This document shows, piece by piece, positions 51,899-59,654 of a DNA stretch of 64,000 nucleotides; position 1 is the stretch's first letter; each line of letters begins with the position of its first letter. This DNA comes from JAVVHH01 sp965199585 (GTDB lineage: Bacteria; Pseudomonadota; Alphaproteobacteria; Acetobacterales; Acetobacteraceae): NCBI GenBank assembly GCA_965199585.1, contig CBDASI010000002.1:1860001-1924000 (forward strand). Direction: 5' to 3'. Under the pieces are notes generated by a model. That model had not been told where the DNA came from. It worked only from the letters and a program-made list of their open reading frames with translations, and did not search any database. Made by a program: the position numbers and the translations under genes.

Positions 51899-51932
51899 CG
51901 ATCGGATAGCGCTGGCAGCGCTGCTCCGATCG
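51899..51932. terminator. Stem-loop upstream of the polysaccharide cluster
   Basis: CGATCGGA/TCCGATCG and an inner AGCGCT/AGCGCT pair enclose a GGC loop, a 14-bp interrupted hairpin on either strand. It separates the small membrane-peptide gene from the GT2 gene. No T-run follows, so its terminator role is uncertain. Confidence 0.5.
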
Positions 51933-51938
51933 GCGGGC

Positions 51939-52046
51939 TTAGCGGTTGCGCAGCCAGTCCCAGACCAGCGCCACGGTCGGGAGCAAGATGATGGCGAAGA
52001 AAATCCAGTCGAACGTCTGCGTCATGTCGTGGCCGGCTTGCTGCAT
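51939..52046 (-). CDS. 35-residue membrane peptide
   Basis: AGGAG lies 7 bases before ATG 52046, which opens MQQAGHDMTQTFDW. One hydrophobic helix follows (IFFAIILLPTVALVW) and the peptide ends DWLRNR. An ATG 6 bases upstream is too close to the ribosome-binding site. The composition is that of a bitopic inner-membrane peptide. Function unknown. Confidence 0.57.
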   Translation of the reverse strand: MQQAGHDMTQTFDWIFFAIILLPTVALVWDWLRNR

Positions 52047-52148
52047 GGTCATTCTCCTCTGGGCACGTGAGCGATACGGATGGCCACTCCGACAGTTGCC
52101 ACCGCCGGTATCACTTTTGCTTGCCGACGCAGTTTTTACCGTGGGTGG

Positions 52149-53204
52149 TCAGCTCGGCTGCGGCGCGTAGAAGGCGACACCCTCGAAGATCAGGTCGGGC
52201 CGGGTCGACAAAATAGAGGCCCGCTCGGTGTCGCTGCTGGTGTAAAAATGCGTGCCGTTGGTCTGCTCGAAGAAGCGATAGACCGGGGTGTCGCCGGGCT
52301 GGGCGATCGCGTGTTCGAAGAAACTGGTCGCTTCGGGCACCAGGTCGGGGCGGGTGGTGGCCAGCGTATCGGCCTCGGCTTGGCTGGACGTGAAGAAATG
52401 GGTGCCGTTCGTGGTGTCGAAAAAGCGGAATACCGGGACCGCGTCGGGGTCGCTGCTGACCATGGCGCCACCCAGGGCAATGCCTTCATAAGTGAGGTCC
52501 GGCCGGGACGCGACGATCGTATCGCGTTCGGCGGTGCTGGCGGTGAGCAACTGGGTACCCTGCACGGTGTCGAAGAAGCGGAACACCGAGGTGACCGTAG
52601 GGGCGGCAGCGACCGTGATGGGCATGATGGTGGCAGGCATGATGGTGGTCGGCGCGGTGGCTGGGTCGATGGTTGGGGCAATGCTTCTGTAAAGCTGCTG
52701 AATGCCCTGGATGTCCGCCGCGCCTAAATCGGGATTGGCGGGCCCGAGTTCGGCATACATCACGTCGGCCGGGTTGGAGCTGTGGGCTAGGCCGAGCGCG
52801 TGGCCGATCTCGTGCAGGGCGATCTGATAGAGCGTCGTGGCGGTGCCCTGATAGAAGACGTTCAGCGCGGCCCCGAGCGGTGTCGCCGCGGGATCCTCTA
52901 GTTGCAGGAGGACGCCCGGCTCGAAGACCAGGGGCTTGCTGGTGTCGCCGAGGTAGGAGAACACGGCCTGGCCAATCTCGCTGCCGGAGATCGTCGCCCA
53001 CCCGATCCGGATGTCTACCGCCGCGCTATCGGCCGCTTGGACGAAGGTGAGATCGGCCGCCTGCGCCCAGCGGGCGAGGGCGGCGCGGATCGTGGCCTGG
53101 TAGGCGCCGGTGATGGCGTTGCTGAAAACCGTCCCGGCCGGGGCGAAGCTCCAGGTGATGGTCGAGCTTGGCCAGCTCGGCCCCTCGAACGCGTAGTCGG
53201 CCAA
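52149..53204 (-). CDS. Metzincin zinc metalloprotease with three C-terminal DUF5648-like repeats
   Basis: The 351-residue protein starts at TTG 53204, with AGGAG upstream (53215-53211). The matrixin/serralysin-type catalytic domain has a complete HExxHxxGxxH zinc site at residues 131-141 (HEIGHALGLAH), Met-turn DVMYAELGP near 147, and QIAL helix before the site. A Thr/Pro-rich linker (residues about 170-200) leads to three repeats at 207, 258 and 308 with the consensus V(F/Y)RFF(D/E)..NGTHFFTSS..E...(L/I)..TRPDL. This is a sugar-binding-like beta domain seen in secreted proteins. No signal peptide is evident, so secretion may use a type I system or another route. Confidence 0.86.
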   Translation of the reverse strand: MADYAFEGPSWPSSTITWSFAPAGTVFSNAITGAYQATIRAALARWAQAADLTFVQAADSAAVDIRIGWATISGSEIGQAVFSYLGDTSKPLVFEPGVLLQLEDPAATPLGAALNVFYQGTATTLYQIALHEIGHALGLAHSSNPADVMYAELGPANPDLGAADIQGIQQLYRSIAPTIDPATAPTTIMPATIMPITVAAAPTVTSVFRFFDTVQGTQLLTASTAERDTIVASRPDLTYEGIALGGAMVSSDPDAVPVFRFFDTTNGTHFFTSSQAEADTLATTRPDLVPEATSFFEHAIAQPGDTPVYRFFEQTNGTHFYTSSDTERASILSTRPDLIFEGVAFYAPQPS

Positions 53205-53207
53205 CGG

Positions 53208-53247
53208 TCACTCCTGCGGCGGTCGGCCTCCCGGTCTCGAGGAGTGA
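53208..53247. promoter_or_regulatory. Inverted repeat covering the metalloprotease ribosome-binding site
   Basis: TCACTCCT (53208-53215) and AGGAGTGA (53240-53247) form an 8-bp stem with a 24-base loop. On the minus strand the downstream arm contains the AGGAG ribosome-binding site used by the TTG start at 53204. Folding would mask it, so translational control is possible. Confidence 0.35.
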
Positions 53248-53342
53248 TCCAAACGCATGGCCCAAGACGAGTCATGTCTATAAAGGCATAGCTCAATTAT
53301 GCGAGAACTCAACAGCGTTTTGAGACGCGGGCCCGATCTTGG

Positions 53343-54944
53343 CTATGGCGTTCGGTTGCAGCCGGGCACGGAGGCGAAGAGGGCGCGGGTATATTCGTGT
53401 TGCGGGGCGCCGAAGACGGCGGCGACGGTGCCCTCCTCGACCACACGTCCACGGTGCATGACGGCGATGCGGTCGCAGATCTGAGCGGCCACGCGCAGAT
53501 CATGGGTGATGAACAGGGTGGAGAGGCCGAGCCGTTCGCGCAGGTCCGCCAGCAGGCGAAGGACCTGCGCCTGGACCGAGACGTCGAGCGCGGAGACGGC
53601 CTCGTCGGCCACCAGCACCTCGGGGCGCAGCGCCAAGGCGCGGGCCAGGCCGATACGCTGGCGTTGGCCGCCGGAGAACTCATGCGGGAAGCGGTTCATC
53701 GCGGCGGGATCCAGGCCGACCAGGGCGAATAACTCGCGGGCGCGATCAAATGCCTCGGCGCGGGCCAGGCCCTGCACCATCGGGCCTTGCGCCACCAGCT
53801 CACCGACCCGGCGACGCGGGTTGAGCGAAGCATAAGGGTCCTGGAACACCATCTGGATGCGGCTGCGCTCGCTGCGGAGTTGTCGTGGGGTGAGCGACGC
53901 CAGATCCGTGGTGCCGAGCCGGATGCTGCCGCTATCGGGGTCGAGCAGGCGCACGACGCAGCGGGCCAGGGTAGATTTGCCGGAGCCGCTCTCGCCGACG
54001 ATGCCGAGGGTGCCGCCGCGGGGGAGCGTGACGCTGACGTCGTCGAGCGCGCGGACGGGGCGCTTGGCGCGGCGGAAGCGCGTCGGCTTGCCGAAGACCT
54101 TGCTCAGGCCGGCGACCGTCAGCACCGCCTCGGCCGACACCGGCCGTGCCGACGGGATGCTCGACAGCGGCGGGACGGCGGCGATCAGCGCCTTGGTGTA
54201 GGGATGTTGCGGGTGGTTGAGGATGGCGTCGGCCGGGCCCTGCTCGACCACGATGCCGCCCTGCATGACGGCGATGTCGTCGGCGATCTCGGCGACCACG
54301 CCGAAATCATGGGTGATGAACAGGACGGCGGTGTCGCGGCGGGCCTGGAGGTCGCGGATGAGGTGGAGGATCTGCGCCTGGGTGGTGACGTCGAGCGCGG
54401 TGGTGGGCTCGTCGGCGATGAGGGCTTCGGGTTCGAGGGCGAGGGCCATGGCGATCATGGCGCGTTGGCGCTGGCCGCCGGAGAGTTCGTGCGGGTAGGC
54501 GGCGAGCGAGGCGGCCGGGTCGGGGATGCGGACCTCTTCGAGGAGCGCCAGGGTGCGGCGGGCGATCTCGGGGCGGGAGAGGTCGGTGTGGATGCGGAAC
54601 ACCTCGGCGATCTGGTCGCCGATGGGGCGCAGCGGGTTCAGCGCCGTCATCGGTTCCTGGAAGATCATGGCGATGCGGGCGCCGCGGAGCTTTCGCATGG
54701 CGGGCTCGGGCAGGCCGAGCACGTCTTCGCCGCCGAGCAGGATCTGGCCGGCGGTGACGGTGACGCCATCGGGCAGCAGGCGCATGACGGCACTGGCGGT
54801 CATGGATTTACCGGAGCCGCTTTCGCCGACGACGCAGAGGGTGCGGCCGCGCTGCAGGGTGAGCGAGACGTCCTGGAGCGCGAAGGGGCGGTCGGCGCCG
54901 GGCGGGAGGGCGACGGAGAGGCCGCGGAGGTCGAGGACGCTCAC
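53343..54944 (-). CDS. Peptide/nickel-type ABC transporter, fused double ATP-binding protein
   Basis: The 533-residue protein carries two ABC ATPase domains in one chain: first P-loop GESGSGKSMTAS with signature LSGGQRQR, second GESGSGKSTLA with FSGGQRQRIGLARAL, each with ADEP(T/A) Walker B and an oligopeptide-type C-terminal extension (HPYTKALIAAVP; HEYTRALFASVPGC). This is a DppD-DppF type fusion powering the permease pair. GTG 54944 overlaps the upstream permease stop by GTGA. Confidence 0.9.
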   Translation of the reverse strand: MSVLDLRGLSVALPPGADRPFALQDVSLTLQRGRTLCVVGESGSGKSMTASAVMRLLPDGVTVTAGQILLGGEDVLGLPEPAMRKLRGARIAMIFQEPMTALNPLRPIGDQIAEVFRIHTDLSRPEIARRTLALLEEVRIPDPAASLAAYPHELSGGQRQRAMIAMALALEPEALIADEPTTALDVTTQAQILHLIRDLQARRDTAVLFITHDFGVVAEIADDIAVMQGGIVVEQGPADAILNHPQHPYTKALIAAVPPLSSIPSARPVSAEAVLTVAGLSKVFGKPTRFRRAKRPVRALDDVSVTLPRGGTLGIVGESGSGKSTLARCVVRLLDPDSGSIRLGTTDLASLTPRQLRSERSRIQMVFQDPYASLNPRRRVGELVAQGPMVQGLARAEAFDRARELFALVGLDPAAMNRFPHEFSGGQRQRIGLARALALRPEVLVADEAVSALDVSVQAQVLRLLADLRERLGLSTLFITHDLRVAAQICDRIAVMHRGRVVEEGTVAAVFGAPQHEYTRALFASVPGCNRTP

Positions 54945-55774
54945 GAGCGGCCGCGCAGGCGGGGGTTGAGCGTGTCGTTCAGGCCCTGGCCGACCAGCGA
55001 CACCGCCAGCACGGTGATCAGGATGGCGACGCCCGGAATGGCGGAGACATACCATTGCGACCGCAGCACGCCCTTGCCGGCGCCGATCATGTTGCCCCAG
55101 GAGGCGATGTTCGGGTCGGACAGGTTGAGAAAGGCGAGCGCGCTCTCGAGCAGGATGGAGCTGGCCATCACCACGCCGGCGTAGACGATGATCGGCGGCA
55201 GCGCGTTGGGCAGGATTTCGCGGAACACGATCTGCAGATGCCCCATGCCGAGGGTGCGGCAGGCCTGCACGAACTCGCGCTCGCGCAGGGTGAGGAACTC
55301 CGCCCGCGTGAGCCGCGCCGTAGCGGGCCAGGAGACCAGGCCGATCGCCAGCGTGACGGTGGCGATGTCGGAGCCGAACACCGCGACCAGCACGAGCAGC
55401 AGGAGGAAGGCGGGCAGCGTCTGGAAGGCCTCGGTGATGCGCATCAACACGTCGTCGACCCAGCCGCCGAAATAGCCGGCGAAGGCGCCGATCAGGATGC
55501 CGACCCCGAGGGAGACAATCGTCGCGATGCCGCCGATGAGTAGGGAGACGCGGGCGCCGTGCAGGATCTGGGCGGCGATGTCGCGGCCGCTCGGGTCGGT
55601 GCCGAAGGGGAAGCGCGGATTGGCGCCGGGCCATTGCAGCGGACGCCCCGCCAGGCGCAGCGGGTCGTCGGGGTAGAGCGTCGAGGCAAGGAGGGCGGCG
55701 GCGAGGACCACGATCATAAGAATGAGGCCGATGATCGCGGGCGGGCTGCGGAGGAAGCGCTTGAGCAGGCTCAT
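54941..55774 (-). CDS. Peptide-type ABC transporter permease (DppC-like)
   Basis: The 277-residue protein has about six membrane segments and the EAA loop region (VQACRTLGMGHLQIVFREILPNALPPIIV). MSLLKRFLRSPPAIIGLILM and FGTDPSGRDIAAQILHGARVSL match DppC/OppC. It forms a heterodimeric channel with the upstream permease. Its start overlaps that gene by 4 bases. Confidence 0.9.
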   Translation of the reverse strand: MSLLKRFLRSPPAIIGLILMIVVLAAALLASTLYPDDPLRLAGRPLQWPGANPRFPFGTDPSGRDIAAQILHGARVSLLIGGIATIVSLGVGILIGAFAGYFGGWVDDVLMRITEAFQTLPAFLLLLVLVAVFGSDIATVTLAIGLVSWPATARLTRAEFLTLREREFVQACRTLGMGHLQIVFREILPNALPPIIVYAGVVMASSILLESALAFLNLSDPNIASWGNMIGAGKGVLRSQWYVSAIPGVAILITVLAVSLVGQGLNDTLNPRLRGRS

Positions 55775-56748
55775 CGGCTGGTGGCGATGCGGGGGTCGAG
55801 CTTGGCGTAGAGCAGGTCGACGCAGAAATTGACCGTGATCACCAGCAGGGCCGAGACGAAGACGATGCCGAGCAGCATGTTGAGGTCGCGCTGCACGACG
55901 GACTCGTAGGCGAGGCGGCCGAGGCCGGGCAGCGCGAAGACGCTCTCGACCACGACGGAGCCGCCGAGGAGGGTGCCGGCTTGCAGCCCGACCAGGGTGA
56001 CGGCCGGGAGCAGGGCGTTGCGCAGGGCGTGGCGGATCACGACGCCGGTCTCGCCGACGCCCTTGGCGCGGGCGGTGCGGATGAAGTCGAGCGTCATGAC
56101 CTCGAGCATCGCGGCGCGCATGACGCGGAGGTAGATGGCCAGGAAGATGAGCGTGAGCGTGGCAACGGGCAGCACGAGGTGCAGCGCGATGTCGCCGGCG
56201 CGTTGGAGGCCGGTGTAGCCGGCGCCGATCTGCTCGAAGCCGTTGGCGGGCAGCCAGCCGAGTTTCACCGCGAACACGACGACGCCCATGAGGCCGAGCC
56301 AGAAGGAGGGCGTGGCGTAGAAGATAAGGCCGAGGGTGGAGATCAACGTGTCCGGCCAGCGGTTGACCCGGCGGGCGGCCAGCACGCCGAGCGCAGTGCC
56401 GCCGGCGAACGAGAGACAGAGGGCGGAGACCATCAGCAGCAGGGTGACGGGCAAGCGCTCGGCGATGACGGTGATGACGGGCTGGCCGTAGATGGCGGAG
56501 AAGCCGAGATCGAAGCGGATCAGGCGGAGCAGGTAGCGACCGAGCTGGACGGCGACCGGGGCGTCCAGGCCGTAGAAGCTGCGGAGTTTCTCCATCTGAG
56601 CGGGGTCGCCGCCGCCCATCTGGGCCATGAGGGCGTCGACCGTGTCGCCGGGGGCGAGCTGAAGCAACAGGAACAGGCCGACGAGGATGATCAGCAGCGT
56701 CGGCACGCTGGCCAGCAGGCGCCGGCCGGCGAGCAGGAGTATACGCAT
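55771..56748 (-). CDS. Peptide-type ABC transporter permease (DppB-like)
   Basis: The 325-residue permease shows the DppB N-terminus (RRLLASVPTLLIILVGLFLLLQLAPGDTVDAL), GLDAPVAVQLGRYLLRLIRFDLGFS, and the EAA loop DFIRTARAKGVGETGVVIRHALRNALLP. It lies 3 bases after the binding-protein stop, in one operon. Confidence 0.9.
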   Translation of the reverse strand: MRILLLAGRRLLASVPTLLIILVGLFLLLQLAPGDTVDALMAQMGGGDPAQMEKLRSFYGLDAPVAVQLGRYLLRLIRFDLGFSAIYGQPVITVIAERLPVTLLLMVSALCLSFAGGTALGVLAARRVNRWPDTLISTLGLIFYATPSFWLGLMGVVVFAVKLGWLPANGFEQIGAGYTGLQRAGDIALHLVLPVATLTLIFLAIYLRVMRAAMLEVMTLDFIRTARAKGVGETGVVIRHALRNALLPAVTLVGLQAGTLLGGSVVVESVFALPGLGRLAYESVVQRDLNMLLGIVFVSALLVITVNFCVDLLYAKLDPRIATSR

Positions 56749-56751
56749 GAG

Positions 56752-58350
56752 CTACGCGGGGGTGAGGCCGGTGTCGTGCCAGTCGCTGGAGCCCCAGCGC
56801 GGCTGGTTCATGCCGTTCTGCACCCGCTTGCTGGCGACGGTCTGGAACTCGCGCTCCGTCATCATCCAGATCGGCAGCTCGTCGTTGATGACCTGCACCC
56901 ACTCGGCATAGAGCGCCTTGCGCTTGGCCGGGTCGAGTTCGGAGGCGGCCTTATCGGTGAGTTGGTCGATGCTCTCCGAGGTCCAGCCCCATTGATTGGT
57001 CCAGGGCGCGCCCTTGGGGCTGCCGGAGCGATACCAGACGGAGGTGGAGACGGCCGGGTCGCCACGGTATTGGTGCCAGCCGGTGGCAAGGTCGAAGTTC
57101 CAGTCCTTGTAGACGGCGGAGAGGGCGCCGGCGATGTCGAGATTGACGATCTCGATCCGGATGCCGACGGCCGAGAGGGATTGCTGCATGAACGTGGCGA
57201 GCAGCGGGACGTCCTCGCCGTTCTGGATCGGCACCAGGCGGAGAGTGAAGCGGATGCCGCCGGCGCCGCGCTTGTAGCCGGCCTCGTCGAGCAGGGCCTC
57301 GGCCTTCTTCTTGTCGAACGGGTAGGGCGGCTTGCTGTCGGCGGGATAGAAGGCGGGCGAGGTCGAGGGGATCGGGCCGGTGGCGGGCTTGCCCTGGCCG
57401 TAGAGGAAGTTCTCCAGGAAGAACGGCACGTCGATCGCGTGCGCGATGGCGCGGCGCACGCGGACGTCGGACAGCTCCTTGCGGCGGTGGTTGAACTCGA
57501 GCGTGTTGTTGAAGGCGTTGGCCTCGGTGCCCTTGGTGGTGACGATGAAGGCCTTGTCGGTCTTGAGGCGGTCGAGGTCGGCGAGCGAGAGGCCGTTATA
57601 GGTGGAGATCTGGATCTGGCCGGACTCGACCGCCGCGGCGGCGGCGGACCGGTCGGTGATGAAGCGCCAGACGATCTTGTCCAGATACGGGAAGCCCTGG
57701 CGCCAATAGTCCGGGTTGCGCTCGGCCATCACGTACTGGCCGCGCTCGTAGTTGACGAACTTGAACGGGCCGGTGCCCACAGGGGCGGTGTTGGCCGGGT
57801 TGTCGAGCACGTTGGTGCCGGCGAAGACGTGCTTGGGGACCACGTAGCCGAGGTCGCACAGGGCGCGGAGCAGCAGGTTCAGCGGCATCGGCTGCGCGTA
57901 GCGGAAGATGGCGGTGTGCTCGTCGGGCGTGTCGACGGCGGTGAGGTATTGCTGGAGTTGAGTGCTGTAGTTGAGCTGGGTCTTCCACAGTTCCATGGCG
58001 TTGTACTGGACGTCGGCGGCGGTGAACGGCTTGCCGTCGTGCCACTTGACGCCCTCGCGCAGCTTAAAGGTCACGGTCTTGCCGTCCGGTGCCGCCTCCC
58101 ACCCGGTGGCGAGCACGCCGACCGGCTTGCCGTCGGCGTCGAGGTCGATCAGGGACTCGATCATCTTGCTGGTGATGGCGTAGACGCCGGTGGAGGCGCG
58201 CAGCGCCGGGTTGAGGATACGCTGCTCGCCGCTCATGTGCGCCGTGAGTGTGCCGCCGCGGGTCGGGTCGGCGGCGAAGGCCGCCCCGCTGCGTCCGAGC
58301 AGCGCCAGGCTGGTGGCAAAGAGCAGGGTGTCGCGCCGGGTCGGTCGCAT
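56752..58350 (-). CDS. Peptide-type ABC transporter substrate-binding protein
   Basis: The 532-residue family 5 solute-binding protein has a Tat-like or Sec signal (RPTRRDTLLFATSLALLG, cleavage near AFAAD), VLATGWEAAPDGKTVTFKLREGVKWHDGKPFTAADV, GTGPFKFVNYERGQYVMAERNPDYW, and DVRVRRAIAHAID. The start MRPTRRD is chosen over longer open frame to 59493. Ligands of this family include peptides, nickel, opines and organic acids; the operon partners kynureninase and acyl-CoA ligase suggest an aromatic or peptide-like substrate. Confidence 0.9.
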   Translation of the reverse strand: MRPTRRDTLLFATSLALLGRSGAAFAADPTRGGTLTAHMSGEQRILNPALRASTGVYAITSKMIESLIDLDADGKPVGVLATGWEAAPDGKTVTFKLREGVKWHDGKPFTAADVQYNAMELWKTQLNYSTQLQQYLTAVDTPDEHTAIFRYAQPMPLNLLLRALCDLGYVVPKHVFAGTNVLDNPANTAPVGTGPFKFVNYERGQYVMAERNPDYWRQGFPYLDKIVWRFITDRSAAAAAVESGQIQISTYNGLSLADLDRLKTDKAFIVTTKGTEANAFNNTLEFNHRRKELSDVRVRRAIAHAIDVPFFLENFLYGQGKPATGPIPSTSPAFYPADSKPPYPFDKKKAEALLDEAGYKRGAGGIRFTLRLVPIQNGEDVPLLATFMQQSLSAVGIRIEIVNLDIAGALSAVYKDWNFDLATGWHQYRGDPAVSTSVWYRSGSPKGAPWTNQWGWTSESIDQLTDKAASELDPAKRKALYAEWVQVINDELPIWMMTEREFQTVASKRVQNGMNQPRWGSSDWHDTGLTPA

Positions 58351-58427
58351 GGCGTGTCTTTCGAGAAGGTCGATCGTTATGACGCTAACACGGTTTGCTG
58401 CGGTGCACAGATTCAGGTGGCCGGAGA

Positions 58428-59654
58428 TCAGGTCACGGCGCGGCGGACGGCGTAGGCCGGGTCGCGCCAGAGGCCTTCGGCCATGATCCTGTCGAGGATC
58501 GCGGTGGCATCCCATAGGTCGACGTAGCGGAGCGTCAGCGGCGTGATGCCGAAGCGCAGGATGTCGGGGGCGCGGAAATCGCCGATGACGCCGCGGGCGA
58601 TAGCGGCCTGCATGATGGCGTAGGCGTCGGGGTGGGAGAAGCAGAGCTGGCTGCCGTGATGCGCCGGATCTGTCGGCGTCTCGCGGCGGAAGGAGGGGAT
58701 CGCGGCCTCGATCAACTCGGCGAACAGCGCCACCTGGCGCACCGATTTGGCGCGGATGGCGGCGCCGTCGGCTTCGGCCATCAGGGAGACGCCGACGTCG
58801 AGCGCGGTCAGGCTGAGGATGGGCGGCGTGCCGATCACGGCGCTGGCCAGGCCGGGGGCCGCGCGATAATCGGGCTCGAAGGCGAACGGGGCGGCGTGGC
58901 CGAGCCAGCCGGAGATCGGGAAGCGCAGGGCGCCGTGATGCCGGGGGGCGGCGAACAGGAAGGCCGGCGAGCCCGGCCCGCCGTTGAGGAATTTGTAGCC
59001 GCAGCCGACGGCGAAGTCGGCGCCTGCGCCGGCGAGGTCGACAGGCACGGCACCGGCGGAGTGCGCGAGGTCCCACAGCGCGAGCGCGCCGGCGGCATGG
59101 GCGGCGCGGGTGAGGGCGGCCATGTCGTGCATCGCGCCGGTGCGGTAGTTCACGTGGGTTAGCATGACCACGGCGACGCTGTCGTCGATCGCGGCCTCGA
59201 TCTCGTCGGCGGGCAGCGTCCGCAACTCGTGGCCGGCGGCCAGGAGGGCGGCGAGGCCTTGCGCGACATAGAGATCGGTGGGGAAGTTGCTCCGCTCCGA
59301 CAGGATCACGCGGCGGCCCGGCCGCATCGCCAGCGCGGCCCCCAGCACCTTGAACAAATTGACCGAGGTCGAGTCCGCCACCACCACGCTGCCGGGCGGG
59401 GCGCCGACGATGGCGCCGATCTTGTCGGCCACGCGGCCCGCGAGGTCGATCCAGCCGGCGTCGTTCCAAGAGCGGATCAGGCCCTGACCCCACTCCGCCT
59501 CCACCGCCGACGCGACCCGGCCGGGCGTGGCGCGGGGCAACGGGCCGAGGGAGTTGCCGTCGAGGTAGATCACGCGCTCGGGCAGGGTGAAGCGGTCGCG
59601 GAACGGCGCGAGCGGGTCCGCCCGGTCGAGTGCTGCGAGGTCGTCGCGGGTCAT
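58428..59654 (-). CDS. kynU: Kynureninase
   Basis: The 408-residue PLP enzyme hydrolyses L-kynurenine to anthranilate and alanine (or 3-hydroxykynurenine to 3-hydroxyanthranilate). Family motifs are IYLDGNSLGPLPRA, WNDAGWIDLAGRVADKIG, DSTSVNLFKVLGAAL, FPTDLYVAQGL, THVNYRTGAMHDM, WDLAHSAGAVPVDLAGAGADFAVGCGYKFLNGGPG (PLP lysine in GYKFLNGG). It overlaps fhs by one base (TGATG). No tdo (tryptophan dioxygenase) or kynB formamidase is visible in the window. Confidence 0.93.
   Translation of the reverse strand: MTRDDLAALDRADPLAPFRDRFTLPERVIYLDGNSLGPLPRATPGRVASAVEAEWGQGLIRSWNDAGWIDLAGRVADKIGAIVGAPPGSVVVADSTSVNLFKVLGAALAMRPGRRVILSERSNFPTDLYVAQGLAALLAAGHELRTLPADEIEAAIDDSVAVVMLTHVNYRTGAMHDMAALTRAAHAAGALALWDLAHSAGAVPVDLAGAGADFAVGCGYKFLNGGPGSPAFLFAAPRHHGALRFPISGWLGHAAPFAFEPDYRAAPGLASAVIGTPPILSLTALDVGVSLMAEADGAAIRAKSVRQVALFAELIEAAIPSFRRETPTDPAHHGSQLCFSHPDAYAIMQAAIARGVIGDFRAPDILRFGITPLTLRYVDLWDATAILDRIMAEGLWRDPAYAVRRAVT

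Noticed and set aside
55981..58455. 824-codon plus-strand ORF antisense to the ABC permease and binding-protein genes
   Set aside because: It is the GC-rich shadow of verified genes on the minus strand. It has Asp/Gly/Glu-rich low-complexity sequence and no family motif.
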